A stretch of DNA of 64,000 nucleotides from Calothrix sp. C42_A2020_038. GTDB taxonomy: Bacteria > Cyanobacteriota > Cyanobacteriia > Cyanobacteriales > Nostocaceae. Positions 33,706-41,915 of the stretch are shown piece after piece. Both the position numbers and the translations under genes were made by a program. How positions within the stretch are numbered: the first letter of the stretch is position 1; each line of letters opens with the position of its first letter. The notes beneath the pieces were generated by a model. It ran no database searches, was not told the DNA's origin, and was given only the letters and a program-made list of their open reading frames with translations. Location: the NCBI GenBank assembly GCA_015272395.1, contig JACYLQ010000033.1, positions 124,001-188,000 of the forward strand, read 5' to 3'.

Positions 33706-34716
33706 ATGTTAGTTACAAAGCAACCTGTACTCAAACGCTTTTGGTATCCGGTCATTCCCATCAGTCATTTATCAGATGGTCATCCCAAACCATTTACACT
33801 TTTAGGACAAAACATTGTTATTTGGCTAGATACAGACGGGCGCCCAGCAGCAGCGCAAGACCGTTGTTGTCACCGTTCAGCGCAGCTATCAAAAGGGAAA
33901 GTTACAAACGGCAATATCGAATGTCCGTATCATGGTTGGAGATTTGATGGTACAGGTAAGTGTACATATGTACCTCAGATTCAAGATGGGATGATATCAC
34001 CCAGTTATAGAGTAAAGGCTTATAACTGTGCAGATCGTTATGGTTATGTTTGGGTGTGTTTGGGAGAACCATTATGCGATATTCCTGATATCCCCGAAGC
34101 TAAAGACTCCAAATATCGGTTAATTCAAGAATTCTACGAACCTTGGAAGTGCGCTGGTTTGCGGGTAATGGAAAACGAATTTGATACTGCACATCCAACG
34201 TTTGTACATACAACCACTTTTGGCAGCGAAGAATATCCAATTCCCAACAAGATGGAATTGCAAGAACACGAATGGGGAATTGATTTTTGGACAGTTTTAG
34301 GAGTAACCAACCCCAAATTACAGCAAGAAAACTTAAAAATTAACGAAAACCAAGTAATGCGAACAATGCACATGACTTGGTATATGCCATTTACTGCCCA
34401 ACTGCGGATATGCTATCCAAATGGTTTGATTCATATAGTCGTTAATACAGCAGCGCCAATCGATGATTCGACTTCGCAAATAGTACAATTTTGCTTACGT
34501 AACGACACTGAAGCCGAGGCAAAAGCGGAAAATGTTATTGCTTTTGACCGAGCTGTCACTTTGGAAGATAAAGCAGTTTTAGAGACAACAGACTATAACG
34601 TACCGCTAGATATTAGCAAAGAACAGCACATGATGACCGATAAACCTGGCATCTTGATGCGTCGAAAATTTTTGGCATTGCTCAAAGCTTATGGGGAAGT
34701 CGAACAAACAGAGTAA
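33706..34716 (+). CDS. Rieske non-heme iron oxygenase (PaO/ring-hydroxylating alpha-subunit family)
   Basis: The 336-residue protein has the Rieske [2Fe-2S] ligands C54-x-H56 and C73-x-x-H76 (ECPYHGWRF), and the mononuclear iron motif with D160, H163 and H168 in NEFDTAHPTFVH. Such enzymes take electrons from a reductase or ferredoxin and oxygenate aromatic or tetrapyrrole substrates; pheophorbide a oxygenase-like and cyanobacterial relatives share this architecture. No membrane helix is evident at the C-terminus, unlike plant PaO. It is divergent from nifE; no reductase is adjacent. The substrate is unknown. Confidence 0.85.
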   Translation: MLVTKQPVLKRFWYPVIPISHLSDGHPKPFTLLGQNIVIWLDTDGRPAAAQDRCCHRSAQLSKGKVTNGNIECPYHGWRFDGTGKCTYVPQIQDGMISPSYRVKAYNCADRYGYVWVCLGEPLCDIPDIPEAKDSKYRLIQEFYEPWKCAGLRVMENEFDTAHPTFVHTTTFGSEEYPIPNKMELQEHEWGIDFWTVLGVTNPKLQQENLKINENQVMRTMHMTWYMPFTAQLRICYPNGLIHIVVNTAAPIDDSTSQIVQFCLRNDTEAEAKAENVIAFDRAVTLEDKAVLETTDYNVPLDISKEQHMMTDKPGILMRRKFLALLKAYGEVEQTE

Positions 34717-34868
34717 CAAAACTTGAACAAATTCCTGTTTTCTGTGCCTCTGTTTTATTAAGATGGTAATGCAAGGGACGTTTCCAGATAGTTTGGATGA
34801 GTCAGAAAAGTGAATATTTCTTAAAGATAGGAAAATTTCAACAAATGTACTATATACATAGTATATAA

Positions 34869-34888
34869 AGACGTTACATGTAACGTCT
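34869..34888. repeat. 20-bp palindrome upstream of topA-like gene
   Basis: AGACGTTACATGTAACGTCT is a perfect palindrome 33 bases before the topoisomerase start. Closely related cores occur inside the elements at 8114-8220, 20666-20771 and 33429-33542. Confidence 0.7.
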
Positions 34889-34921
34889 CTGCTGTTTGGT
34901 TGCATCGCTCATATCAGGTTT

Positions 34922-37174
34922 ATGCCTAAACGCCTTCTAGTTGTAGAATCTCCTGGTAAAGTCAAAAAGCTTAGTCAAATACTCGGCGCCGACTGGATAG
35001 TTCGTGCAAGTTGCGGTCATATTCGCGAACTTAGTGATGAAGGAGAGGACTCGTTAGGGTTTACAATGGATGGTGCCAGTGTCAAGTGTCGGTATGTACC
35101 GCGCGATAGTCAAGCCAGGGAAACAATTCAAAAATTAAAGTCTGCTTGTTCCCAAGTGCAGGAAGTCGTTTTAGCAACTGACCCAGACCGAGAAGGTGAA
35201 ACCATTGCTTGGCATATTAAAGAAGCTTTAGGATTAAAAGAGCCTAAAAGAGTTGTTTATACGGAAATTACCGAAACTGCTGTTCGTGCAGCAATTGCCA
35301 ATCCTCGCAAGCTGGATTTTAATTTAATTGGGGCAGGTCTGTGTCGAGATTGTTTAGATAAGCTAGTTGGTTATAAAGGAAGTCCTTTAGTTTGGGCATT
35401 AAATAATGGTGCCAAAAGTGTCGGAAGAGTGCAGAGCGCAACTTTACATTTGATTTGCCAACGCGAGAGAGAAATTCAAACGTTTGTTCCTCAAGATTAT
35501 TGGAGTGTTTGGGTTGACTACGCAGAAGGGTTTCGCGCTTTTTACAAAGCAATGGTAAATACTCCCGACTCGGCGGCAACTAACCAAGAAGATATTAACG
35601 ATGATGCTGCTACTAAAAATGATACACAGGTACCCGAATCAACGCGCGTGCTTTCAGAAGCTGAAGCAGACCGTTTAGTTAAAGCAGCAAAACTTCATCC
35701 ACATCATGTGGTTCAATACGAAGGAAAACTTAATTATCGTCAACCCCCTCCAGCATTTATTACTTCTTCGCTACAACAAGCTGCTGGTTCCAGGTTGAAA
35801 TTTACTCCTGAGAAAACCATGCTTTTAGCACAAAAGTTATATGAAGCAGGCTTAATAACTTACATGCGGACTGACTCTGTAATCTTAAGTCCAGAGTTTT
35901 GCGACAGCGCGCGACAGTGGTTACAACAGAATGACCCACAAAACGTACCCAAGAATACAGCCAGACATCGAAGTAGCAAAACTGCTCAGGAAGGTCACGA
36001 AGCAATCCGCCCTACAGATGTATTTCGTCCCTCTACACAGTTAAGAATCGAACTAAGTAGTGATGAATTTAATTTATATGTGATGATATGGAAGCGTGCG
36101 ATAGCTTCGCAGTGTTGCGCTGCACAATTACGTAAAACTTTGGTTATTACCCAGTCGGGTGATGTTTTATGGCAAGCCAGAGGTCAAGTTGTCGAGTTTC
36201 TCGGTTACGCACGTTATTGGTCTAACCTCAGTAAAGACACACTTTTACCCACTTTGGAACAGGGACAAGAATTAACTTTAGAAGATGCAGGGCACGAAAA
36301 GAAAAAAACTCAGCCACCACCTCGTTACACTGAACCAAAGTTAGTACAGTTGATGGAGCGTAAAGGCATCGGGCGCCCAAGTACATATTCTCCCACAATT
36401 GCCACCCTCAAAAAACGTACTTATATAGAATTAGCAAAAGACAGCTTACATCCGACAACTCTAGGCTTAGAAGTTGATGATTTTTTACAGAAAGCGTTAC
36501 CTGATTTATTAGAAACAGAATTTACAGCCAAAATGGAAGGTGCGCTGGATACCATAGCTTCCGGAAAACAACCTTGGCAGCATTACCTCACACAATGGCA
36601 TCAAAATTACTTTGCCCCAGCCATCGCAAAAGCTAAGACCATACCTATCACTCCATCAAATGTCAAGAATGCTGGTAGCGCAACTCAACGTAACTATGAA
36701 AATTCCAGAACGAAGTGTCCTGAGTGCAAAAACAATTTAGCCAAGATACCCAGCAGTAAGGTTAAAAAGAAGTATTTTCTCAAATGTGTCAGCGGATGTG
36801 ACAATGTAGTTCTATTTTGGAGTGATTATACTAAATCTTGGCAGGCGCCTCGTTCGTCATCAAGTGGTGCCGAAGAAGTAAATTCAAGTCCAGCGAAAAC
36901 AAAGTCAGATGGCGCCAAAGAAACTGTACCAAAATCACAAAAATCACAAACTAAAACAGGCAAACTGACAAAATATCCCTGTCCTGTCTGCAAGAAACCC
37001 CTGGAAGAGTATACCTATATAAAAGACGGGCAAAATAAAACAATGCTACGCTGTTCCAACCCCGACTCCCGAAATGATAGTAAACACAAAGACGCAGCTT
37101 ATTTTAATACAGCTAAAGGATGGTGGAGTCCTAAATTCGGAGAGTTAAAATGTACTAAAATTGTTAAAAAATAG
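34922..37174 (+). CDS. topA: Type IA DNA topoisomerase (topoisomerase I paralog)
   Basis: The 750 residues begin with a TOPRIM domain (VVESPGK with E9; DPDREGE at 87-93) and have the catalytic Tyr314 in LITYMRTDS, plus GRVQSATLHLI and the GIGRPSTYSPTI motif. The C-terminus carries two Cys-rich modules, CPECKNNLAKI...C-x-x-x-C and CPVCKKPLEE...C, of the topo I zinc-ribbon type, the last Cys lost or shifted. The segment LCRDCLDKLVGYKGSPLVW replaces the usual A-R-R-x-L-D-R-L-V-G-Y, so it looks like a second, diverged topA rather than the housekeeping copy. It relaxes negative supercoils. Confidence 0.88.
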   Translation: MPKRLLVVESPGKVKKLSQILGADWIVRASCGHIRELSDEGEDSLGFTMDGASVKCRYVPRDSQARETIQKLKSACSQVQEVVLATDPDREGETIAWHIKEALGLKEPKRVVYTEITETAVRAAIANPRKLDFNLIGAGLCRDCLDKLVGYKGSPLVWALNNGAKSVGRVQSATLHLICQREREIQTFVPQDYWSVWVDYAEGFRAFYKAMVNTPDSAATNQEDINDDAATKNDTQVPESTRVLSEAEADRLVKAAKLHPHHVVQYEGKLNYRQPPPAFITSSLQQAAGSRLKFTPEKTMLLAQKLYEAGLITYMRTDSVILSPEFCDSARQWLQQNDPQNVPKNTARHRSSKTAQEGHEAIRPTDVFRPSTQLRIELSSDEFNLYVMIWKRAIASQCCAAQLRKTLVITQSGDVLWQARGQVVEFLGYARYWSNLSKDTLLPTLEQGQELTLEDAGHEKKKTQPPPRYTEPKLVQLMERKGIGRPSTYSPTIATLKKRTYIELAKDSLHPTTLGLEVDDFLQKALPDLLETEFTAKMEGALDTIASGKQPWQHYLTQWHQNYFAPAIAKAKTIPITPSNVKNAGSATQRNYENSRTKCPECKNNLAKIPSSKVKKKYFLKCVSGCDNVVLFWSDYTKSWQAPRSSSSGAEEVNSSPAKTKSDGAKETVPKSQKSQTKTGKLTKYPCPVCKKPLEEYTYIKDGQNKTMLRCSNPDSRNDSKHKDAAYFNTAKGWWSPKFGELKCTKIVKK

Positions 37175-37664
37175 TTTTTACTCCCTATCCACTAGGTGTA
37201 GGTGAAAAGTTTGGAAAAACTTTGCAAGGACTTAAAAGAGTGTAGATAGTTAAATTTTTCTAAAGATATTTATGAGTTATTACTGTATAAAGCAAATGGT
37301 GCCAAAGGTTTATTAATAGGGACTTTTGAGATTGTAAAACGTAATATTGCTTAGATTTCTTTAGAAATATGAAAAAATACTTATTGTAGCGTGCAGTACA
37401 TGACTCCAATTGTGATTTGCGTCAATAATAAGTCATGCAATCACCTCACATACTTAGTGACCTTCGTTGCGGCTCGGCTAACCACCGAGCCATTTATTTT
37501 CTCTTTTCTCCAACTGAATAAATGTCCAGGTTCGTCAGTTGACCAGAGTCATGTGACTAAAATTACCTTTCCAATGTTCTTTGCAGTATTTTCAAGATAG
37601 ATGTCGCGGAATAGTGTAGAAATGTATAGAATCTTGAAGAGATAAAAAGATAAACTGTTTTAAG
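37175..37664. other. Intergenic with one GC stem-loop
   Basis: Of these 490 bases, the only clear structure is a GGCTCGG / CCGAGCC stem with a seven-base loop at 37471-37491 followed by ATTTATTTTCTCTTTT, a possible intrinsic terminator 300 bases beyond the topoisomerase gene. A small RNA ending at this site is conceivable. No protein-coding frame is convincing. Confidence 0.4.
37471..37491 (+). terminator. Terminator-like hairpin without an adjacent gene
   Basis: A seven-base-pair GC-rich stem followed by a T-rich tract. It lies 296 bases after the topoisomerase stop codon, further than usual, and 174 bases before the SGNH hydrolase start. Confidence 0.55.
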
Positions 37665-38372
37665 ATGCAAACGTTTTTACAACCTTCCCCAATGCAATTG
37701 TCGCTTCGACCAATACAAAAACAAAGTCAACCAAAAAAGATTGTCGCGCTAGGGGATAGTTTAATATACGGCTTTGGCGACCCTGAAGGGGGTGGTTGGG
37801 TAGAGAGATTGCGACGCGCTTGGATGCTGCCAGATAGTCCGGGTCATGTACTGTATAATCTGGGAGTGCGGGGTGACAGAACGATGCAAGTTGCCCAGCG
37901 CTTAGAAGTAGAGTTTCGCCACCGTGGAGAACTGCGGAACCGTGTTCCTGACTTAATTCTTCTTTCTGTCGGAGTTAATGACTCCGCGCGCGTTGGTCGT
38001 ACCGATGGTAAAAATTATACTGAGTTTACAAGGTTTAAAATTGAAATTGCGGCATTACTGGAACAAGCACAACGGTTATGTCCGGTGTTTTTTGTAGGAA
38101 TGGCGCCTGTAAACGAAAGTAAAATGCCCTTTTTAGATTGTTTATACTATAGTCACGCTGACCAATACCGTTACAAAGAAGCAACTCGTATTGCTTGCTC
38201 AGAAAGAGGAATACCCTATCTTGATATATTCGATTCTTGGATAGTACACGGTCAAGACTGGATTAACCAACGCATTGGTGAAGATGGACTACATCCAAAT
38301 ACACTTGGGTACAAAACATTATTAGAACAAGTTATAAATTGGGAAGTACTCCGTACAGATTTGATTAAATAG
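37665..38372 (+). CDS. SGNH/GDSL-family esterase
   Basis: The 235 residues show the four SGNH blocks: I with nucleophile S32 in ALGDSLIYG, II with Gly in NLGVRGDRT, III with Asn in SVGVNDS, and V with the Asp/His pair in EDGLHPN. This fold includes lysophospholipases, acyl-CoA thioesterases and carbohydrate esterases. There is no signal peptide, so it is probably cytoplasmic. The membrane-protein gene starts 62 bases downstream and may be co-transcribed. The substrate is unknown. Confidence 0.85.
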   Translation: MQTFLQPSPMQLSLRPIQKQSQPKKIVALGDSLIYGFGDPEGGGWVERLRRAWMLPDSPGHVLYNLGVRGDRTMQVAQRLEVEFRHRGELRNRVPDLILLSVGVNDSARVGRTDGKNYTEFTRFKIEIAALLEQAQRLCPVFFVGMAPVNESKMPFLDCLYYSHADQYRYKEATRIACSERGIPYLDIFDSWIVHGQDWINQRIGEDGLHPNTLGYKTLLEQVINWEVLRTDLIK

Positions 38373-38434
38373 CTCTACGGGTGTAGGCTTTGACCGAAGC
38401 GTCTCTACTTATAATTCAGTCCTTTCAACTCTTT

Positions 38435-38866
38435 ATGACTCCTACATTATTTGGTCGTTGGCAAACTCGCTTACTATTAATGGCAACCGTTGGTGTGTTT
38501 GTTTCATTACCCTTTGCAATTGGTATAATCGGTGACGCAGGACCGATTTATTTTTGGATACTTGTTTATGTGGCGATTTTTGGAATTATCTGGGATGTCG
38601 TTTATGACCAAATTCAAAAGTACCGCTGGGATAGAGACTGGCCTGCTGCGTATCAGCTAATTGCCGGAATTTGGGAAATGATATTTGTATTTTGTGGTGT
38701 TAAGCTATTTGGTTTTCTACCAATTCCCATACCGAAAGATGCATTAAATCCAATAATCTTTTTGCTGCACTACAGTACTGTATGGCTAGCTGTATTTATT
38801 GCTTCCCAGAGCTTGATGCGGATTATATTTGTACGCTGGCGCTTTCGCGGTGGACAATGGTTGTAA
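38435..38866 (+). CDS. Conserved-type four-helix membrane protein of unknown function
   Basis: From ATG 38435 (MTPTLFGRWQTRLLLMATVG) the protein has 143 residues; a TTG 45 bases upstream is also in frame. Four hydrophobic segments alternate with a charged YDQIQKYRWDRDWPAAYQ loop, and the C-terminus is basic and aromatic (RWRFRGGQWL). I do not recognise a characterised family. The sequence style suggests a cyanobacteria-specific integral membrane protein. A strong terminator follows. Confidence 0.65.
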   Translation: MTPTLFGRWQTRLLLMATVGVFVSLPFAIGIIGDAGPIYFWILVYVAIFGIIWDVVYDQIQKYRWDRDWPAAYQLIAGIWEMIFVFCGVKLFGFLPIPIPKDALNPIIFLLHYSTVWLAVFIASQSLMRIIFVRWRFRGGQWL

Positions 38867-38921
38867 GCATATTTATTTATTGGCGCCAATTAAACTACCC
38901 ACCTTTAAAAAATATTAAGCA

Positions 38922-38949
38922 AAAAGCCCAGTTATTTAACTGGGCTTTT
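38922..38949. terminator. Intrinsic terminator after the membrane-protein gene
   Basis: A 13-bp perfect stem (AAAAGCCCAGTTA / TAACTGGGCTTTT) with a two-base loop, carrying its own A-tract and T-tract, so it can act in both directions. Confidence 0.9.
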
Positions 38950-39382
38950 GTGGGGTAAGTCCCCTCATATTTAGATATAGAAGTTAAGTATAGTTTTGTT
39001 TAACTTAATTATTACTACAACGCACTGGCGCCGATTTCGGAAATATTCAGAATTTTCTCTAAATGGCTAAAGTCGTTGAAATCATTTATTGAGAAATTTC
39101 ACGAAATTTTTAAACACAGAACTAACGTTGCCAGGGCATGATATGAAGTATCGTTATATTCATAACTATTATCAGTATATATCTCTTAAAATTTTGCCCT
39201 AATGTCATTCGCTGTACTACTAATAGCCTAAATATATAAAAAAATACTATAAACGTAAGTAATTTGACATAAAAAGCAAAGTCAGTATTAGATAAATTTT
39301 AAATTATTTTCATAAAGTTGATCATGAAGTAGCTCGACATATACATTAATCTATGTTAAGAGATTTAAGAATGTTAATATTC

Positions 39383-39416
39383 TGAGGGGGCAATAAAATA
39401 CTATTGCGTGACCTCA
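39383..39416 (+). promoter_or_regulatory. Stem-loop in the antiporter leader
   Basis: Outer stem TGAGG / CCTCA and inner stem GCAATA / TATTGC lie 70 bases upstream of the start codon. It is not a known riboswitch class that I recognise and has no U-run, so a translational or mRNA-stability role is only a guess. Confidence 0.35.
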
Positions 39417-39486
39417 AGCTGCCGACTGTTACAAATGTTTTCAAAAATTATCTAAGAACACCGGATAGTAGAAACGTGAGGGCACA

Positions 39487-41667
39487 ATGCACGTAGTGGT
39501 TCTGGTTTTGTGTGAGATATTAATAGTAATAGGATTGTCACGACTTGTAGGGTTAACATTCCGGTGGATTAATCAACCATTAGTAATCGGTGAAATTATC
39601 GCTGGTATTATACTGGGACCTTCGCTGCTTGGTATGGTTGCTCCAGGGTTAGCAGCTACTTTATTTCCTCCTGAAGCAATTCCTTTTTTGAATGTACTTG
39701 CACAGGTAGGATTAATATTTTTCATGTTTTTGATTGGTTTGGACATAAGTCCTAAATACCTTATAGGTAATTTAGAAATAGCAATTTTGACTTCGCATAT
39801 CAGCATATTAGTACCTTTGTGTTTGGGAATTTTATTAGCATTTATACTGTATCCTTTAGTTTCTACTAGCAATGTACCGTTTACTGCATTTGCTTTATTT
39901 CTAGGCGCCACTATGTCGATTACCGCGTTTCCAATGTTAGTGCGTATCATCACTGAAAATAATTTGCAGCGTACTCGATTAGGAATATTAGCATTGAAAT
40001 TTGCAGTGCTTGACGATATTACAGCTTGGTGTATCTTAGCTGTTGCAATTGCTGTAACACGCAACGGTGGTATTGACCAAAATGTATTATTAACAATTTT
40101 TGAGAGTATAGTGTACATCAGTGCCATGTTGACTGTGGGACGTTGGTTTCTCAAACTTTTTTCTAATTTTTATGAACGTGCTGGAGGTTTGAGCCAAGTA
40201 AAAATGGCTTTCATTTATGGTGGAGTAGTTACATCTGCATTAATTACAGAATATATCGGAATTCACTTAATTTTTGGAGCCTTTTTATTCGGAGCTATCG
40301 TACCTAAAAACGAGGATTTAGTCAGCGAAATTGCCGTCAAAACTCAAGATTTCGTATTAATCTTTTTACTACCTATTTTCTTTGCCTATAGCGGATTGAA
40401 AACACAAATTGGTCTAATTAATAGTCCACAATTATGGGGATTATTCTTACTTGTATTAGTTGTTGGCATTTTAGGTAAGTATACTGGTACTTACATTGCT
40501 GCGCGTATTTACGGAATCAATAACCGTGAAGCATCTGCTCTTGGCTGGTTAATGAATACACGTGGTTTAACTGAATTGATAGTTTTTAACATCGGTTTGG
40601 AACTGAAAATCATTTCGCCACTTTTATTTACAATGCTGGTGATTATGGTTTTAGTTACAACATTTATGACTTCACCATTGCTAGAACTAACATATCCCAA
40701 AGATTTAATACGTAAAGATATTGTTGAACCAGAAACTGATGTCGAAATTAGCAACTCAAAAAAAATTAATGTGTCTTCAGATGACCGTCCTTACCGAATT
40801 TTAGTGCCTGTGGCTAATCCCACTACTCAAAGAGGATTGTTAAATTTAGCTACCGCAATTGCTTTTAATCATCAAAAGAACGCCATAGTTAATCCCCTGA
40901 GCCTAATCGAACTACCCGAAGACTATGCTTATAGTACCCTAGTAGAAACTGAGAGATTGATTCGTCAGCGTCTTATTGAGTTGGAAGACTTAATATATCG
41001 TCTCGATCCAGAAACTCGTTTCCAAATTCAACCAATTGCTAGAATTACTAACGATGTTGCGCGCGAAACCACAGAAATTGCAGCTGTTGAACAAGCTGAC
41101 TTAATACTACTCGGATGGCACCGTCCAGCCTTTAGTTCAAATCGCCTAGGTGGTAGAGTTGGCCAAATTCTAACAACTGCTAATGTTGATGTCGCAGTAT
41201 ACATAGACAGAGGTCAAGAAAATATAGAACGCATACTAGTACCTTTTTCTGCCAATATTCATGACGATCTAGCAGTAATATTAGCACTGAGATTACTAGT
41301 CAATAAAGATACTTGCACTTTAACAATACTTCAAGTTGTTACTGATAAACACATCAAAAAAGAACTGAGTTACGAAGTAATAACAACAATAGAAAAACTG
41401 CCATTAAATGTACGCGAGCGCATTCATATAGAAACTGTCGAAGCTGTAGAACCAATTCAAGCTGTAGTGGCAGCATCCGAAGGCATTGACTTAACTATTG
41501 CGGGTACTAGTCGTGCATGGGGTATCGAAAGACAAACCCTAGGTAGATATACTGACCATCTTGCAATTTACTGTCGGTCTTCTCTTCTAATTACTCGTCG
41601 TTACAGCCAAGTTAGCGCACATCTTACCCCTGTACTTGTAGATATGCATTCATCAGTCGCAAATTAG
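39487..41667 (+). CDS. CPA2-family cation:proton antiporter with C-terminal universal-stress-protein domains
   Basis: The N-terminal about 400 residues form about 12 helices of the KefB/NapA class: RWINQPLVIGEIIAGIILGP, the FLIGLDISP segment, and the discontinuous-helix ion site FAVLDDITAWCILAVAIA with tandem Asp. MNTRGLTELIVFNIG is also a family signature. Residues about 425-700 form two USP-like domains (RILVPVANPTTQRGLLNLAT and RILVPFSANIHDD) that are likely cytoplasmic regulators. It exchanges Na+ or K+ for H+. It may cooperate physiologically with the Mrp complex, but is not linked to it genetically. Confidence 0.9.
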   Translation: MHVVVLVLCEILIVIGLSRLVGLTFRWINQPLVIGEIIAGIILGPSLLGMVAPGLAATLFPPEAIPFLNVLAQVGLIFFMFLIGLDISPKYLIGNLEIAILTSHISILVPLCLGILLAFILYPLVSTSNVPFTAFALFLGATMSITAFPMLVRIITENNLQRTRLGILALKFAVLDDITAWCILAVAIAVTRNGGIDQNVLLTIFESIVYISAMLTVGRWFLKLFSNFYERAGGLSQVKMAFIYGGVVTSALITEYIGIHLIFGAFLFGAIVPKNEDLVSEIAVKTQDFVLIFLLPIFFAYSGLKTQIGLINSPQLWGLFLLVLVVGILGKYTGTYIAARIYGINNREASALGWLMNTRGLTELIVFNIGLELKIISPLLFTMLVIMVLVTTFMTSPLLELTYPKDLIRKDIVEPETDVEISNSKKINVSSDDRPYRILVPVANPTTQRGLLNLATAIAFNHQKNAIVNPLSLIELPEDYAYSTLVETERLIRQRLIELEDLIYRLDPETRFQIQPIARITNDVARETTEIAAVEQADLILLGWHRPAFSSNRLGGRVGQILTTANVDVAVYIDRGQENIERILVPFSANIHDDLAVILALRLLVNKDTCTLTILQVVTDKHIKKELSYEVITTIEKLPLNVRERIHIETVEAVEPIQAVVAASEGIDLTIAGTSRAWGIERQTLGRYTDHLAIYCRSSLLITRRYSQVSAHLTPVLVDMHSSVAN

Positions 41668-41788
41668 GGGCTAATTTTCTGGGCAAATCACTTTAAATAA
41701 TACAATACGCTAAAATCGATAAAATCCAGAGCTGTTCTCGACACAACTCAACAACAACCAAGATGATTTAGATAAATTTTGAGTGTTT

Positions 41789-41897
41789 TTACAGCAAATT
41801 TCAAGTTGGTTAAATACAGCCGAATGGGCAAGGATGCTCACTCCACAATAGTTTGATTATAATCTATGTACCTCCCGCAACCTAAAAACTGCTGTAA
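41789..41897 (+). repeat. MITE-like element, copy C
   Basis: This 109-bp element runs from TTACAGCAAATTTCAAGTTG to CTGCTGTAA. It matches copy D (20997-21106) in inverted orientation over its full length. It ends 18 bases before the start codon of the AMIN-domain gene, so it may supply or disturb that gene's leader. Confidence 0.8.
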
Positions 41898-41915
41898 ATA
41901 GCAAAGGATAATAAA

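Larger units (their letters stand above)
38867..39486. promoter_or_regulatory. Long leader region of the antiporter gene
   Basis: This 620-base gap contains a strong terminator at 38922-38949 that closes the preceding gene, a GGCGCC site, about 400 AT-rich bases, and a two-tier stem-loop at 39383-39416 some 70 bases before the antiporter ATG. No gene is evident. Confidence 0.4.

Noticed and set aside
37391-37600. 69-codon frame before the SGNH gene
   Set aside because: It runs through a GC hairpin and T-rich tail and has no domain; better explained as a terminator region.
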